Shown here piece after piece: positions 16,939 to 24,900 of a DNA stretch of 45,763 bases (positions are counted from its first letter, which is position 1; every line of letters begins with the position of its first letter). The notes beneath the pieces were generated by a model. It was not told where the DNA came from. It ran no database searches and worked only from the letters and a program-made list of their open reading frames with translations. The position numbers and the translations under genes were made by a program. The stretch spans positions 1 to 45,763 of the forward strand of contig NZ_JAUNPC010000012.1 of NCBI RefSeq assembly GCF_030536915.1, in the 5' to 3' direction. Source of the stretch: Paracoccus sp. (in: a-proteobacteria) (lineage in GTDB: Bacteria > Pseudomonadota > Alphaproteobacteria > Rhodobacterales > Rhodobacteraceae).

Positions 16939-17733
16939 TCACCCTTCGGGAGTCGCGGCCGATCCAGCAAGGATGCCCCCATCAATCGTCAGCTCCGCGC
17001 CGGTCATGTAGGCCGCCTCGTCCGACGCGAGCAGGACGGCGAGAGCGGCAACCTCGGCCGCCTCGCCGAAGCGCCGCATGGGCGTGTCGGCGACGATCGC
17101 GGCTTCGCGCTCGGCCCGGTCTGGACCGTGGCCCAGCATCGGGTCCCACATCGGCGTCATGATCGCCGCCGGGTGGATCGAGTTGCAGCGGATCGCGAGG
17201 CCCTGGCCCGCGCAGTAGAGCGCGACAGACTTGGTGTGGTTGCGGATCGCCGCCTTGGATGCCGCATAGGCGGCGGCCATCGGAATGCCTACGACGCCAG
17301 ATCGGGACGAGATGTTGATGATGCTTCCTGCGCCCCTCGCCCGCATGGCGCGGATCGCGTAGCGACAACCCAGGAACGTTCCGTCGTTGTTCACCGCATG
17401 GACGGCCCGCCAATCGGCGAGGGAGGCGTGCTCGGGATCGTGGGCGGCCGGTGCGCCGTCGAACGGTCCCTCCAGCCCGGTGATGCCGGCATTGTTCACC
17501 AGAACGTCGAGCGCGGGAAAGCGTTCGGCCGCAGCAGCCCAATCGGCTTCGGAAGCCACGTCGAGTTGCGCGAAGATCGCGCCGATCTCGTCGGCCTTGG
17601 CCTGCCCGCTCCAGGCGTCGATGTCAGTCAGGATCACGTCGGCCCCTTCGTCACGGAAGGCGCGGGCGATGGCGGCACCGATGCCGCGCGCACCCCCGGT
17701 CACGAGGGCGGTCTTGTTCTGTAGTCTGAGCAT
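16939..17733 (-). CDS. short-chain dehydrogenase/reductase (classical SDR)
   Basis: NAD(P)-dependent oxidoreductase of 264 residues; the substrate cannot be told. The N-terminal cofactor motif is T-G-G-A-R-G-I-G (11-18). Asp at the end of the second strand (L-T-D-I-D) suggests a preference for NAD. The N-N-A-G motif, the catalytic Ser in I-I-N-I-S-S and the Y-A-A-S-K catalytic Tyr/Lys are all present, so the enzyme looks intact. The ATG at 17733 has GGAG five bases upstream. The gene stands alone, facing mlaC, with a 476-base gene-free leader between it and the IS110 transposase. This makes it the most accessory-looking ordinary gene in the window. Confidence 0.88.
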   Translation of the reverse strand: MLRLQNKTALVTGGARGIGAAIARAFRDEGADVILTDIDAWSGQAKADEIGAIFAQLDVASEADWAAAAERFPALDVLVNNAGITGLEGPFDGAPAAHDPEHASLADWRAVHAVNNDGTFLGCRYAIRAMRARGAGSIINISSRSGVVGIPMAAAYAASKAAIRNHTKSVALYCAGQGLAIRCNSIHPAAIMTPMWDPMLGHGPDRAEREAAIVADTPMRRFGEAAEVAALAVLLASDEAAYMTGAELTIDGGILAGSAATPEG

Positions 17734-18209
17734 ATAAGCTCCGTGGAGTTCGCGTTTGATGGATTTTGGGCGTCATGCGCCCGTTGCGCTGTATTGCCCT
17801 GAGGGCAGAGAGCCGGATTACCGGTGGCGCTGATCCATCGTCGTTCGCTCCTTTACGGATACTTAACGACTACAAACAGTGACTTTGGAGGTCAAGTCTC
17901 CGAAAGCTGCCGCTCATCCACCGTGCAGCATCGGTCAAGAAGGGCTCAAACCGGCTGGCGGCCTGCTTCCCAGGCTGGCTCAGCTTCCAGGCGCTCCACA
18001 ACCCTCAGTCAGTCGATCCCGGCAGGTGTCTTGCTTCTCTTCGAAGTCGGCGCAGGGCCGCTTCATGATGGGGTCGGAAGGAGAGGCATTCCAATCTTTT
18101 TTGCGAACTGCGACAGGAGCCGCGTTCAAGCCCCGCTCGGAATTGCCTGCCCACCCGTCCCTGCACGGGACCTCTCACCGCGGGGGCTGCGCGGATGCCG
18201 TGTGCTGGA
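17734..18209. other. 476-base gene-free stretch between the SDR and IS110 genes
   Basis: No credible protein was found here in any frame. It holds signals for the minus-strand SDR: two small hairpins in its leader (GGGCG/CGCCC at 17768-17782 and TGCCC/GGGCA at 17795-17807) and a six-codon frame (ATG 17838 to TAA 17818) with a strong AAAGGAG nine bases upstream. There is also a separated dyad CTTAAC (17862-17867)/GTCAAG (17891-17896) that may be an operator. The piece from about 17900 to 18200 is unassigned. It may include the 3' end of the IS or a decayed gene; I could not recognise either. Confidence 0.5.
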
Positions 18210-19235
18210 TCAGGCGGTCGGCGCCTCCCAGCGATACTCGGTGTGATCGACCCACATCCGGTGCAGGATTGTGCTCAAGCGTCGTGCCACCGCAACCATG
18301 GCCCGCGCCGGTCCCCGGCGCTTGGCAATCGCCATGCCCCAGACCTTCAGGGGCGAGCGCCGGGTCCTGTGCCGCAGGATGACGCCAGCCGCCTCGACCA
18401 AGGCCCATCGGACCCCCGCATCCCCGCACTTGGAGATGCCGCGGCTTCGATCCAGCTCGCCGGATTGGTAGCGCGCTGGCGCCAGGCCGAAGTGGGCCGG
18501 GACAGCGCGTGATCGCGCGAAGCGGGCAGGCTCATCGACCCCGGCCCGGAAGGTCAGCGCGACCACGGGCCCGACACCAGGCGCGGTCATCAGAAGCCGG
18601 CAGATGCTGTCGTCGGCCGCAAGCTTCTTCATCGCTCCGTGCAGCAACAGGTATTGCTCATACAGGACACGGCGCACGGCCAGCAGTGGCGTGACCGTCA
18701 GGGCCAGATGAGGTGACTGCAATAGCAGCTCCTCCACCCTTCGCTCGAACTGCGCGCGCGTCACTGCCCCGACCTTCAGGCCGAAGTTGCGCAGCAGTCC
18801 CCGCAGGTGGTTCTCGGTGTCGATGATCTTCGCCTGCAGGAACTTGCGTGCGGTGAGCAGCATCCTGATCTCTTGGCTGCGCACCGTCTTCACATGCACT
18901 GGCCTGTAAAGGCCCACGCGCATCATCTGCGCAATTCCGCGCGCGTCATTGCGGTCGGTCTTGTTGATCTGCGCCGACAGCGCCGCCTTCATGTGGCGCG
19001 TCTCGACGCAGATGACCGGATAGCCCGCCGCCGCAAGCCCGCTGTAAAGCCACTGCGACAGCGGCCCGGCTTCAAGCCCGACACGTTTGAGACGGTCTCT
19101 GAACCTGGCCAGCATGGCGTCAATGGCGGAAGGCTCGCTTTCGACCTTCCCTTCCTTCAGGACGTTTCCCTCTCCGTCCATGACGCACACGCTGGTGGTG
19201 CGGACGGAGACATCAAGGCCGACGAACAGGTCCAT
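18210..19235 (-). CDS. IS110-family transposase
   Basis: Recombinase of the IS110 family, 341 residues. The N-terminal RuvC-like DEDD domain has Asp8 (G-L-D-V-S), Glu55 (G-L-E-A-G), and Asp94 and Asp97 (K-T-D-R-N-D-A). The C-terminal Tnp domain has M-T-A-P-G-V-G-P-V-V-A-L and a likely catalytic serine, Ser258, in R-Y-Q-S-G-E. The full set of expected residues and the normal length suggest an active enzyme. The ATG at 19235 has a GAGGAG Shine-Dalgarno, but that site lies inside a strong hairpin (19236-19274). IS110 elements are known to use a structured non-coding 'bridge' RNA for target choice; see the hairpins upstream. Confidence 0.95.
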   Translation of the reverse strand: MDLFVGLDVSVRTTSVCVMDGEGNVLKEGKVESEPSAIDAMLARFRDRLKRVGLEAGPLSQWLYSGLAAAGYPVICVETRHMKAALSAQINKTDRNDARGIAQMMRVGLYRPVHVKTVRSQEIRMLLTARKFLQAKIIDTENHLRGLLRNFGLKVGAVTRAQFERRVEELLLQSPHLALTVTPLLAVRRVLYEQYLLLHGAMKKLAADDSICRLLMTAPGVGPVVALTFRAGVDEPARFARSRAVPAHFGLAPARYQSGELDRSRGISKCGDAGVRWALVEAAGVILRHRTRRSPLKVWGMAIAKRRGPARAMVAVARRLSTILHRMWVDHTEYRWEAPTA

Positions 19236-19274
19236 GGCAGGGCTCCTCGATCAGATCATGCTCAGGAGCCTGCC
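19236..19274 (-). promoter_or_regulatory. hairpin masking the transposase ribosome binding site
   Basis: On the minus strand, GGCAG-GCTCCT pairs with AGGAGC-C-CTGCC across a 16-base loop, 11 pairs with one bulged C. The 3' arm contains the transposase Shine-Dalgarno AGGAG and ends directly at its ATG. Any transcript that starts upstream would fold so that the ribosome site is closed. Confidence 0.65.
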
Positions 19275-19295
19275 CGGATAACCGATGGCCTGTCA

Positions 19296-19317
19296 CCCCG
19301 CCGCGGAACGGACGGGG
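19296..19317 (-). other. second hairpin in the IS110 5' non-coding end
   Basis: CCCCG-CCG/CGG-CGGGG with a five-base loop and one bulged base. Together with the hairpin at 19236-19274 it gives the short IS110 5' end two stable stems, a pattern that would suit part of a bridge RNA. This is an inference from position and folding by eye only. Confidence 0.4.
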
Positions 19318-19359
19318 CAGCCCCCAATCATCCCATCTTTTTCATCTGCAGGGACCGGA

Positions 19360-21996
19360 TCAGTTCAGGCCGGGAATGCCGCGCAGCGCCTGCATCAGCG
19401 CATCGTCGGCCGATGCGTCGCTTGCCAGATCGGCAGGGGCGGGCAGCGTGGCGCCTGCTTCCGCGACCGCGGCCTCCATGGCGACATTGCCAGGGGCGCC
19501 GCTTGGCCGGTCCGAACTGCTGATCGTCGCGGCCGCGGTGCGCGGCGGCGGCGAAGGGGCAGGCTCGGAGGGCGGGGCCGGGTTGTCCCCCGCTTCGGTG
19601 ATCGGGCCGGACCGGACCGGCACGGGGGCCGGAACCGGGGCAGGCGGCGGTGCCGAAGGCGCGGGTTCGGCGAAGAACACCGGCTCGGGTGCGGGTTCGG
19701 GCTGTCCCATCGCCTCGGCGAGGGCCGCGGCCAGCGGGTCCACGCTGCCGTCGGGCGAGGTCGTGACGATCGGCGCGGCATCGACCGGCATCCCCGTCGC
19801 ATCGCTGGGCAGGGCCACATCGGCCACGCGGCCGTCCACCGGCTGCGCCGCCGCCACTGCCTGCGCCAACGCGGCGGCCAGCGGGTCGTCGGCATCGGCC
19901 GACACGATGTCCCCCGCCACGATCAGGTTGCCCGCCGCGTCCGGCGCGATCACGCCCAGCGGCTTGGCGGGCAGGCCCTCGTGGATCTCGGCCATCACCG
20001 CCTGCCAGATCTCGGCCGGCAGGCCGCCGCCAGTCACGCCCTGCAGCGGCGTGTTGTCGTCATAGCCCATCCAGACGCCGGTCACATATTGCTCGGTGAA
20101 GCCGATGAACCAGGCATCCCGATAGGACGAGGTCGTCCCGGTCTTGCCCCCGACCTCGCGCCCCGGCAGCTTCGCCCGCCCGCCGGTGCCGTTTTCGACC
20201 ACCTGCTGCATCATCCAGATCAGCTCGGACGCGGCCTTGGGCGAGATGACGCGCTGCCCCATGCCCCCGACCTGCCCGATCAGCGGCTTGTCATCGCCCT
20301 TGATCCGCAGCTCGACCAGCCCGTAGGGGCGCACCGCCGTGCCGCCATTGCGGATGCCCGCATAGGCGCCGGTCATCTCCAGCAGCGTGGTTTCGGCAAC
20401 GCCCAAGCCCATCGAGGGGCTGGCCATGATGTCGCTGGCGAGGCCGAAGTCCCGCGCCACCCGGCGGACGTTGTCGCGGCCCACGGCTTCCTGCAGGCGG
20501 ATGGTCGAGGTGTTGATCGACTTCGAGAAGGCCGTCGTCAGGGTGATCTCGCCCATGTGGTTGCGGGTGTAGTTCTTGGGCGTCCAGGGCTTCGAACCCT
20601 TGATGTGGATCGTGATCGGCGCGTCGAGGATGGTGTCGTTGGGCGAATAGCCCTGGTCCAGAGCCGCCGCGAAAACGAAGGGCTTGAAGGCCGAACCTGT
20701 CTGCCGCTTGGCCTGCGTGGCACGGTTGAAGGTGCCGACCGTATTCGTCTCGCGTCCGCCGAGCATCGCCCGCACCGCGCCGTCGGCCGACATCACCACC
20801 ACCGCCGCCTGCGCCTTGGACCCGTCCTTCACCTTCTCGTCGAAGATGCGCTGCAGCGCCCTTTCGGCCTGCCGCTGCACGGTCTGGTCGAAGGTGGTGG
20901 TGATAGTCACGTCCTCGGTCGTTTCCGAGGTCAGGAATCCGGGGCCGGATTCCATCACCCAGTCGGCGAAATAGCCGCCTGCGCGGGCCGCCGCCGCGCG
21001 CGACAGGACGGCGGGATTCGCGCGGGCCTCGGCCAGTTGCGCGTCGTCCAGATAACCCTGCTCGTGCATCAGCCCGAGGATCAGGTTCGCCCGGTCCTGC
21101 GAACGCTGAAGGTTCGAGGTGGGCGCGAAATAGCTGGGCGCCTTTAGCAGGCCGGCCAGCATCGCCGCCTCGGCCGCGTTCACCTCGGCCGCGGACTTGC
21201 CGAAATAGCGCTGCGCCGCGGCCTCGAAGCCGCGGGCGCCGGCGCCCAGGTAGCTGCGGTTCATGTAGATGTTGAGGATGTCGTCCTTGGAATACCGGGC
21301 CTCCATCGCGAGGCTGTAGGGGATCTCCTTCACCTTGCGCCACAGCGAGGACTTGCGGCAGTCGGCCTCGTATTCGGCCTCGGACTTCCACTTGATGGGG
21401 TCGAAGCCCTCGCCCAGGCACAAAAGCTTCGACACCTGCTGGGTGATGGTGGACCCGCCGTTGCCTTCCAGCGGGCCGCGGCCCTCGGCCATGTTGATCT
21501 TGATGGCGCTAGCGATGCCGCGCGGGTCGACGCCCAGGTGGCCGTAGAAGCGCTTGTCCTCGGTCGCGACCACGGCGTTGCGCAGCACTGGCGCGATCTG
21601 GTCGGCGTTGGTGGTGTTGTAGGTTTCCCCGCGCCAGGCAAAGACGCGGCCGTCGCGGTCCAGCATCGTGACCGATCCGCGCGCGCGTCCGTCGAACAGC
21701 GCCTGCGGGGCGGGCAGGGTGGAATAGTAATAGGCGACCGCAAGGCCGAGGATCAGCGCCAGAGTCGCCCCCGTCCGCCAGAACGAGCCCCAGGCGACGC
21801 GCCAGAACAGCGACACCGTGCCGGTCACACCGCGCGTGACGAAGTTCCCGCGCCGGGGCGGACGGTTGGGCTTGGGCGGCGCGCGGCGCTGCGCCTGCTG
21901 CGGCGGCAGCCCGCCGCCCGAGGGCGCCTGCGCGTCGGAAGGGGCGGCATAGCGCCGGTCGGCGGCAAGGCGCCGGGGCTTGTCGGGTTTCTTCAT
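19360..21996 (-). CDS. mrcA: class A penicillin-binding protein 1A
   Basis: Bifunctional peptidoglycan synthase, 878 residues from the chosen ATG. A basic, Pro-rich cytoplasmic arm (1-60) precedes one membrane anchor (about 75-92). The GT51 glycosyltransferase has catalytic Glu146 in A-T-E-D-K-R-F and the G-G-S-T-I-T-Q-Q motif. The transpeptidase has S-A-F-K (Ser435, Lys438), S-I-N (493-495) and K-T-G-T (Lys618). Between the GT motifs lies an insertion (about 193-217) bearing two cysteines (Cys193, Cys213). A Pro/Ala-rich tail of about 180 residues follows the transpeptidase. The start at 21996 has GGATGCAGG upstream; the 26 codons before it look non-coding. It is divergent from amtB. Confidence 0.94.
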   Translation of the reverse strand: MKKPDKPRRLAADRRYAAPSDAQAPSGGGLPPQQAQRRAPPKPNRPPRRGNFVTRGVTGTVSLFWRVAWGSFWRTGATLALILGLAVAYYYSTLPAPQALFDGRARGSVTMLDRDGRVFAWRGETYNTTNADQIAPVLRNAVVATEDKRFYGHLGVDPRGIASAIKINMAEGRGPLEGNGGSTITQQVSKLLCLGEGFDPIKWKSEAEYEADCRKSSLWRKVKEIPYSLAMEARYSKDDILNIYMNRSYLGAGARGFEAAAQRYFGKSAAEVNAAEAAMLAGLLKAPSYFAPTSNLQRSQDRANLILGLMHEQGYLDDAQLAEARANPAVLSRAAAARAGGYFADWVMESGPGFLTSETTEDVTITTTFDQTVQRQAERALQRIFDEKVKDGSKAQAAVVVMSADGAVRAMLGGRETNTVGTFNRATQAKRQTGSAFKPFVFAAALDQGYSPNDTILDAPITIHIKGSKPWTPKNYTRNHMGEITLTTAFSKSINTSTIRLQEAVGRDNVRRVARDFGLASDIMASPSMGLGVAETTLLEMTGAYAGIRNGGTAVRPYGLVELRIKGDDKPLIGQVGGMGQRVISPKAASELIWMMQQVVENGTGGRAKLPGREVGGKTGTTSSYRDAWFIGFTEQYVTGVWMGYDDNTPLQGVTGGGLPAEIWQAVMAEIHEGLPAKPLGVIAPDAAGNLIVAGDIVSADADDPLAAALAQAVAAAQPVDGRVADVALPSDATGMPVDAAPIVTTSPDGSVDPLAAALAEAMGQPEPAPEPVFFAEPAPSAPPPAPVPAPVPVRSGPITEAGDNPAPPSEPAPSPPPRTAAATISSSDRPSGAPGNVAMEAAVAEAGATLPAPADLASDASADDALMQALRGIPGLN

Positions 21997-22129
21997 GCCT
22001 GCATCCAATGGGCCGTTCCCCGGCCTTTTCGTCCGCCCACATATAGCAGTTGGCCTTGCTTGAGAACACGGCACTTGGGGCTGCGCACCCAGACGTGACC
22101 TGCCCTTTTATCGCGCATTTTTCCCGGAA

Positions 22130-22150
22130 TTTGCCGCAAGGCCGCGCAAA
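22130..22150. promoter_or_regulatory. dyad in the mrcA-amtB divergent region
   Basis: TTTGC-C-GC (22130-22137) faces GCGCAAA (22144-22150), an imperfect palindrome about 120 bases before the amtB start. It could be a binding site for NtrC or another regulator. I cannot match it to a known consensus with certainty. Confidence 0.3.
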
Positions 22151-22269
22151 ACCTGCCTGATGCCGGCTGCAATCCGCCTGCTGCTGGACGCGGAACGGGC
22201 AGTTGCCGCGTGATCGGGCCCATGGGCGGGCCGGCGCAAGGGCCTGCCGCAAACGACGAGGACATGCCG

Positions 22270-23685
22270 ATGAGCCAGATCTTACCCCCTTCGAGCGCGC
22301 AGTCTGCGGGCCATGGAACAAGGACCTTCCGCAAGCCAGCCACTGCCGGCACGGCGCTGGCGACGGCGCTGGCCTTCCTGGTCGCCGGCGCGATGCCTGC
22401 CTTGGCGCAGGTCGCGCCCGAGGCGCCTGCGCCCGTGATGGACAAGGGCGACGCGGCCTGGGTGATGATCTCGGCGGTGCTGGTGATGATGATGACCCTG
22501 CCGGGACTGGCGCTTTTCTACGGCGGGCTGGTCAGGTCGCGCAACGTGCTGTCGGTGCTGATGCAGGTGCTGTCGGTCTTCGCGATCATGTCGATCCTCT
22601 GGGTCGTCGTCGGCTACTCGCTGGCCTTCACCGGGTCCGAGGGCGATGCGGCAGGCCCGCTGACCCCCTTCATCGGCGGTCTGGGCAAGGCGTTCCTGGG
22701 CGGCGTCACCCCGGATTCGCTGGTCGATACCTTCACGGCGGGCGTCCAGATCCCGGAATACGCCTTTGTGGCCTTCCAGATGGCCTTTGCCTGCATCGCG
22801 CCCGCGCTGATCGTCGGGGCCACGGCCGAGCGGCTGAAGTTCCCCGCCATCCTCACCTTTGTCACGATCTGGTTCCTGCTGTCCTACCTGCCGATGGCCC
22901 ACATGGTCTGGTGGAGCGGCGGCTACCTGTTCGCCCATGGCGCGCTGGACTTCGCGGGCGGCACCGTCATCCACATCAACGCGGGCGTGGCAGGGCTGGT
23001 CGCCGCGATGGTCGCGGGTCCCCGCCTCGGCTACGGGCGCGAGCCGATGGCGCCGCACAACCTGTCCATGACGATGATCGGCGGCTGCCTGCTGTGGATC
23101 GGCTGGTTCGGCTTCAACGCAGGGTCCAACCTCGAAGCCAACGGCCTGACGGCGCTGGCCATCATCAACACGGTCGTGGCGACCTCGGCGGCGGCGCTGG
23201 CCTGGGCCGGGGGCGAGTGGGCGATGCGCGGCCATCCCTCGCTGCTGGGCGGGGTCTCGGGCGCCATCGCCGGGCTGGTCGGGATCACCCCGGCGGCGGG
23301 CTTCGTCGGGCCGATGGGCGCCATCGCGATCGGGATCGTGGCGGGGCTGGCCTGCCTCTGGGTGGTGGTCTCGCTCAAGCGGCGCATCGGCGTGGACGAC
23401 AGCCTCGACGTCTTCGGCATCCACGGCGTGGGCGGCATCGTCGGCGCCATCCTGACGGGCGTCTTCGTCGCGCCCTCGCTGGGCGGCACCGGCCTCGACG
23501 GCTATGCGATGGGTCCGCAGGTCTGGGTGCAGGCGCTGGGCGTCATCATCTGCATCGCCTGGTCTGGCATCGTGTCCTTTGCCGCCGCCCACCTGATCCG
23601 CATGACCATCGGCCTGCGCGTCTCGGTCAGTGACGAGCGGCAGGGCCTCGACCTGACGACCCATGGCGAGAACGCCTATAACTGA
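22270..23685 (+). CDS. amtB: ammonium transporter AmtB
   Basis: Inner-membrane ammonium channel, 471 residues from the chosen start. It has a cleavable signal-like segment (about 20-47, ending A-L-A-Q) and then 11 hydrophobic segments. Amt signatures include L-P-G-L-A-L-F-Y-G-G-L-V-R, the D-F-A-G-G-T-V-I-H-I-N-A-G-V-A-G signature with the pore His, and F-G-I-H-G-V-G-G-I-V-G with the second pore His. The ATG at 22270 is preceded by GAGGA at seven bases; an ATG at 22264 and a GTG at 22210 are alternatives. There is no glnK beside it, which is unusual because the two genes normally form an operon. A terminator follows directly. Confidence 0.94.
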   Translation: MSQILPPSSAQSAGHGTRTFRKPATAGTALATALAFLVAGAMPALAQVAPEAPAPVMDKGDAAWVMISAVLVMMMTLPGLALFYGGLVRSRNVLSVLMQVLSVFAIMSILWVVVGYSLAFTGSEGDAAGPLTPFIGGLGKAFLGGVTPDSLVDTFTAGVQIPEYAFVAFQMAFACIAPALIVGATAERLKFPAILTFVTIWFLLSYLPMAHMVWWSGGYLFAHGALDFAGGTVIHINAGVAGLVAAMVAGPRLGYGREPMAPHNLSMTMIGGCLLWIGWFGFNAGSNLEANGLTALAIINTVVATSAAALAWAGGEWAMRGHPSLLGGVSGAIAGLVGITPAAGFVGPMGAIAIGIVAGLACLWVVVSLKRRIGVDDSLDVFGIHGVGGIVGAILTGVFVAPSLGGTGLDGYAMGPQVWVQALGVIICIAWSGIVSFAAAHLIRMTIGLRVSVSDERQGLDLTTHGENAYN

Positions 23686-23704
23686 GGCAGAAGCCCAGAG
23701 CAGG

Positions 23705-23732
23705 AAGGCCCGGCATCGCGCCGGGCCTTTTT
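23705..23732 (+). terminator. terminator after amtB
   Basis: Ten-base stem AAGGCCCGGC/GCCGGGCCTT with loop ATCGC and a following T-run (TTTTT, then C). This is a classical intrinsic terminator 20 bases past the amtB stop. Confidence 0.92.
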
Positions 23733-23761
23733 CATGGCAGATGCAGCAATCAGATGTGTCT

Positions 23762-23820
23762 GTCTTTCGGCTGGAAATATCCCGGGATCGTCGTATACGA
23801 GATGGGGCAGAGCCCCGGTC
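23762..23820. repeat. AAATATCCCGG-hairpin element between amtB and ispB
   Basis: Second copy of the element seen at 6945-7044. It has TCTTTCGGC, AAATATCCCGG, a short spacer and then GGGGC-AGA-GCCCC (23804-23816). A 22-base core (23775-23796) is identical to the copy at 45060-45081. The hairpin lies 10 bases past the ispB stop on the minus strand, the same distance as in the hflX copy, so a role at the 3' end of minus-strand transcripts is likely. Confidence 0.7.
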
Positions 23821-23825
23821 TTGCC

Positions 23826-24827
23826 TTACGCCACCCGCGCGACGACGAAATCCGCAAGCTCGGCCAGCAGCCCGCGGATCTCTCCCTCCGGCAGCGCCTG
23901 CAGCGCCTTGCGCCCGCGTGCGGCCCAGTCCAGCGCATCGGCCCGCGAGACCTCGATGGCGCCGTGGCGGGCCAGAATCGCCAGCGCCTGTTCAAGGTCG
24001 CCGTCGCACTGGTCGCCCTTCTCGATGGTGCGCTGCCAGAAGGCGCGCTCCTCGGTATCCGCCTGCGCCACCGCCTTGATGACGGGCAGCGTCAGCTTGC
24101 GCTCGCGGAAGTCGTCGCCCACGTTCTTGCCGATGACCTCGGCCGTGCCGCTGTAATCGAGGATGTCGTCGACGATCTGGAAGGCGATCCCCAGCGCATC
24201 GCCGTAATCGTAAAGCGCCTGTACATGCGCCTCGGTGCCCCCCGCGATCACGCCGCCTACCTCGGTCGCGGCGGAAAACAGCGCGGCGGTCTTGCCGCGG
24301 ACGACCTGCAGGTAGATGTCCTCGTCGGTCTTCAGGTCCTGCGCCGCGGTCAGTTGCAGCACCTCGCCCTCGGCGATCACGGCCGAGGCGTTGGACAGGA
24401 TGGACATGACCCGCATGTTGCCGGTCTCGGTCATCAACTGGAAGCTGCGGGCGAAAAGGTAATCGCCGACCAGCACGCTGGACTTGTTGTCCCACAGCAG
24501 GTTCGCGGTCGGGCGGCCCCGGCGTTGGCGGCTTTCATCCACCACGTCGTCATGCAGCAGGGTGGCGGTGTGGATGAACTCGACCGTGGCGGCGAGCAAC
24601 TGGTGATGCGTGCCCTGATAGCCCAGCAGCCGGGCGGCGGCGATGGTCAGCAGGGGCCGCAGCCGCTTGCCGCCGGCGCCGACGAGGTGGGCGGTGACCT
24701 CGGGGATGCGCGGGGCGTGGCGGCTTTCCATCCGGCGGCGGATCAGGGCGTCCACCGCCCCCATGTCCTCGGCCAGCAGCGCGGCCAGGCGGTCCAGCGG
24801 TTTCGCCACGGTTTCGTTCACACCCAT
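23826..24827 (-). CDS. ispB: long-chain polyprenyl diphosphate synthase (ubiquinone side chain)
   Basis: Trans-prenyltransferase that extends farnesyl diphosphate with isopentenyl units to make the ubiquinone tail; octaprenyl or decaprenyl cannot be told apart from sequence alone, though decaprenyl is expected in Rhodobacteraceae. The 333 residues carry the first Asp-rich motif in L-L-H-D-D-V-V-D, the G-G-K-R-L-R-P substrate motif and the second Asp-rich motif in Q-I-V-D-D-I-L-D. I chose the ATG at 24827, after AAAGGGG; upstream codons overlap the divergent DUF2007 gene and look spurious. The gene faces amtB and shares a 73-base divergent promoter region with the DUF2007 gene. Confidence 0.94.
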   Translation of the reverse strand: MGVNETVAKPLDRLAALLAEDMGAVDALIRRRMESRHAPRIPEVTAHLVGAGGKRLRPLLTIAAARLLGYQGTHHQLLAATVEFIHTATLLHDDVVDESRQRRGRPTANLLWDNKSSVLVGDYLFARSFQLMTETGNMRVMSILSNASAVIAEGEVLQLTAAQDLKTDEDIYLQVVRGKTAALFSAATEVGGVIAGGTEAHVQALYDYGDALGIAFQIVDDILDYSGTAEVIGKNVGDDFRERKLTLPVIKAVAQADTEERAFWQRTIEKGDQCDGDLEQALAILARHGAIEVSRADALDWAARGRKALQALPEGEIRGLLAELADFVVARVA

Positions 24828-24900
24828 GAGAGCACCCCTTTTCGTCGCGCCCCTTGCCATGTCGTGGACAGTTTCGCAACCGCGCCATAGCGTGGCGCCG

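Larger units (their letters stand above)
18210..19320 (-). mobile_element. IS110-family insertion sequence (ends not resolved)
   Basis: Contains the transposase gene plus the structured region upstream of it. IS110 elements make no clear terminal inverted repeats or target duplications, so the true ends cannot be read from one copy. The 5' side must end before the mrcA stop at 19360, leaving at most 124 bases of non-coding end there. The 3' side may extend somewhat below 18210. The coordinates are therefore the minimum I can support. Confidence 0.7.

Noticed and set aside
16797-16985. 62-codon minus-strand frame at the SDR 3' end
   Set aside because: Overlaps the SDR end out of frame, has no ribosome site and no family match by eye. 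The 206-base gap probably holds only the mlaC terminator and untranslated sequence.
17824-18382. Plus-strand frames in the gene-free stretch, considered as a decayed regulator
   Set aside because: I looked for MerR- or TetR-type helix-turn-helix motifs because of the operator-like dyad, but found none; the frames run into the IS110 gene as its antisense.
19285-21147. Open reading frame of 620 codons on the plus strand
   Set aside because: Shadow of mrcA, whose catalytic motifs are all intact on the other strand.
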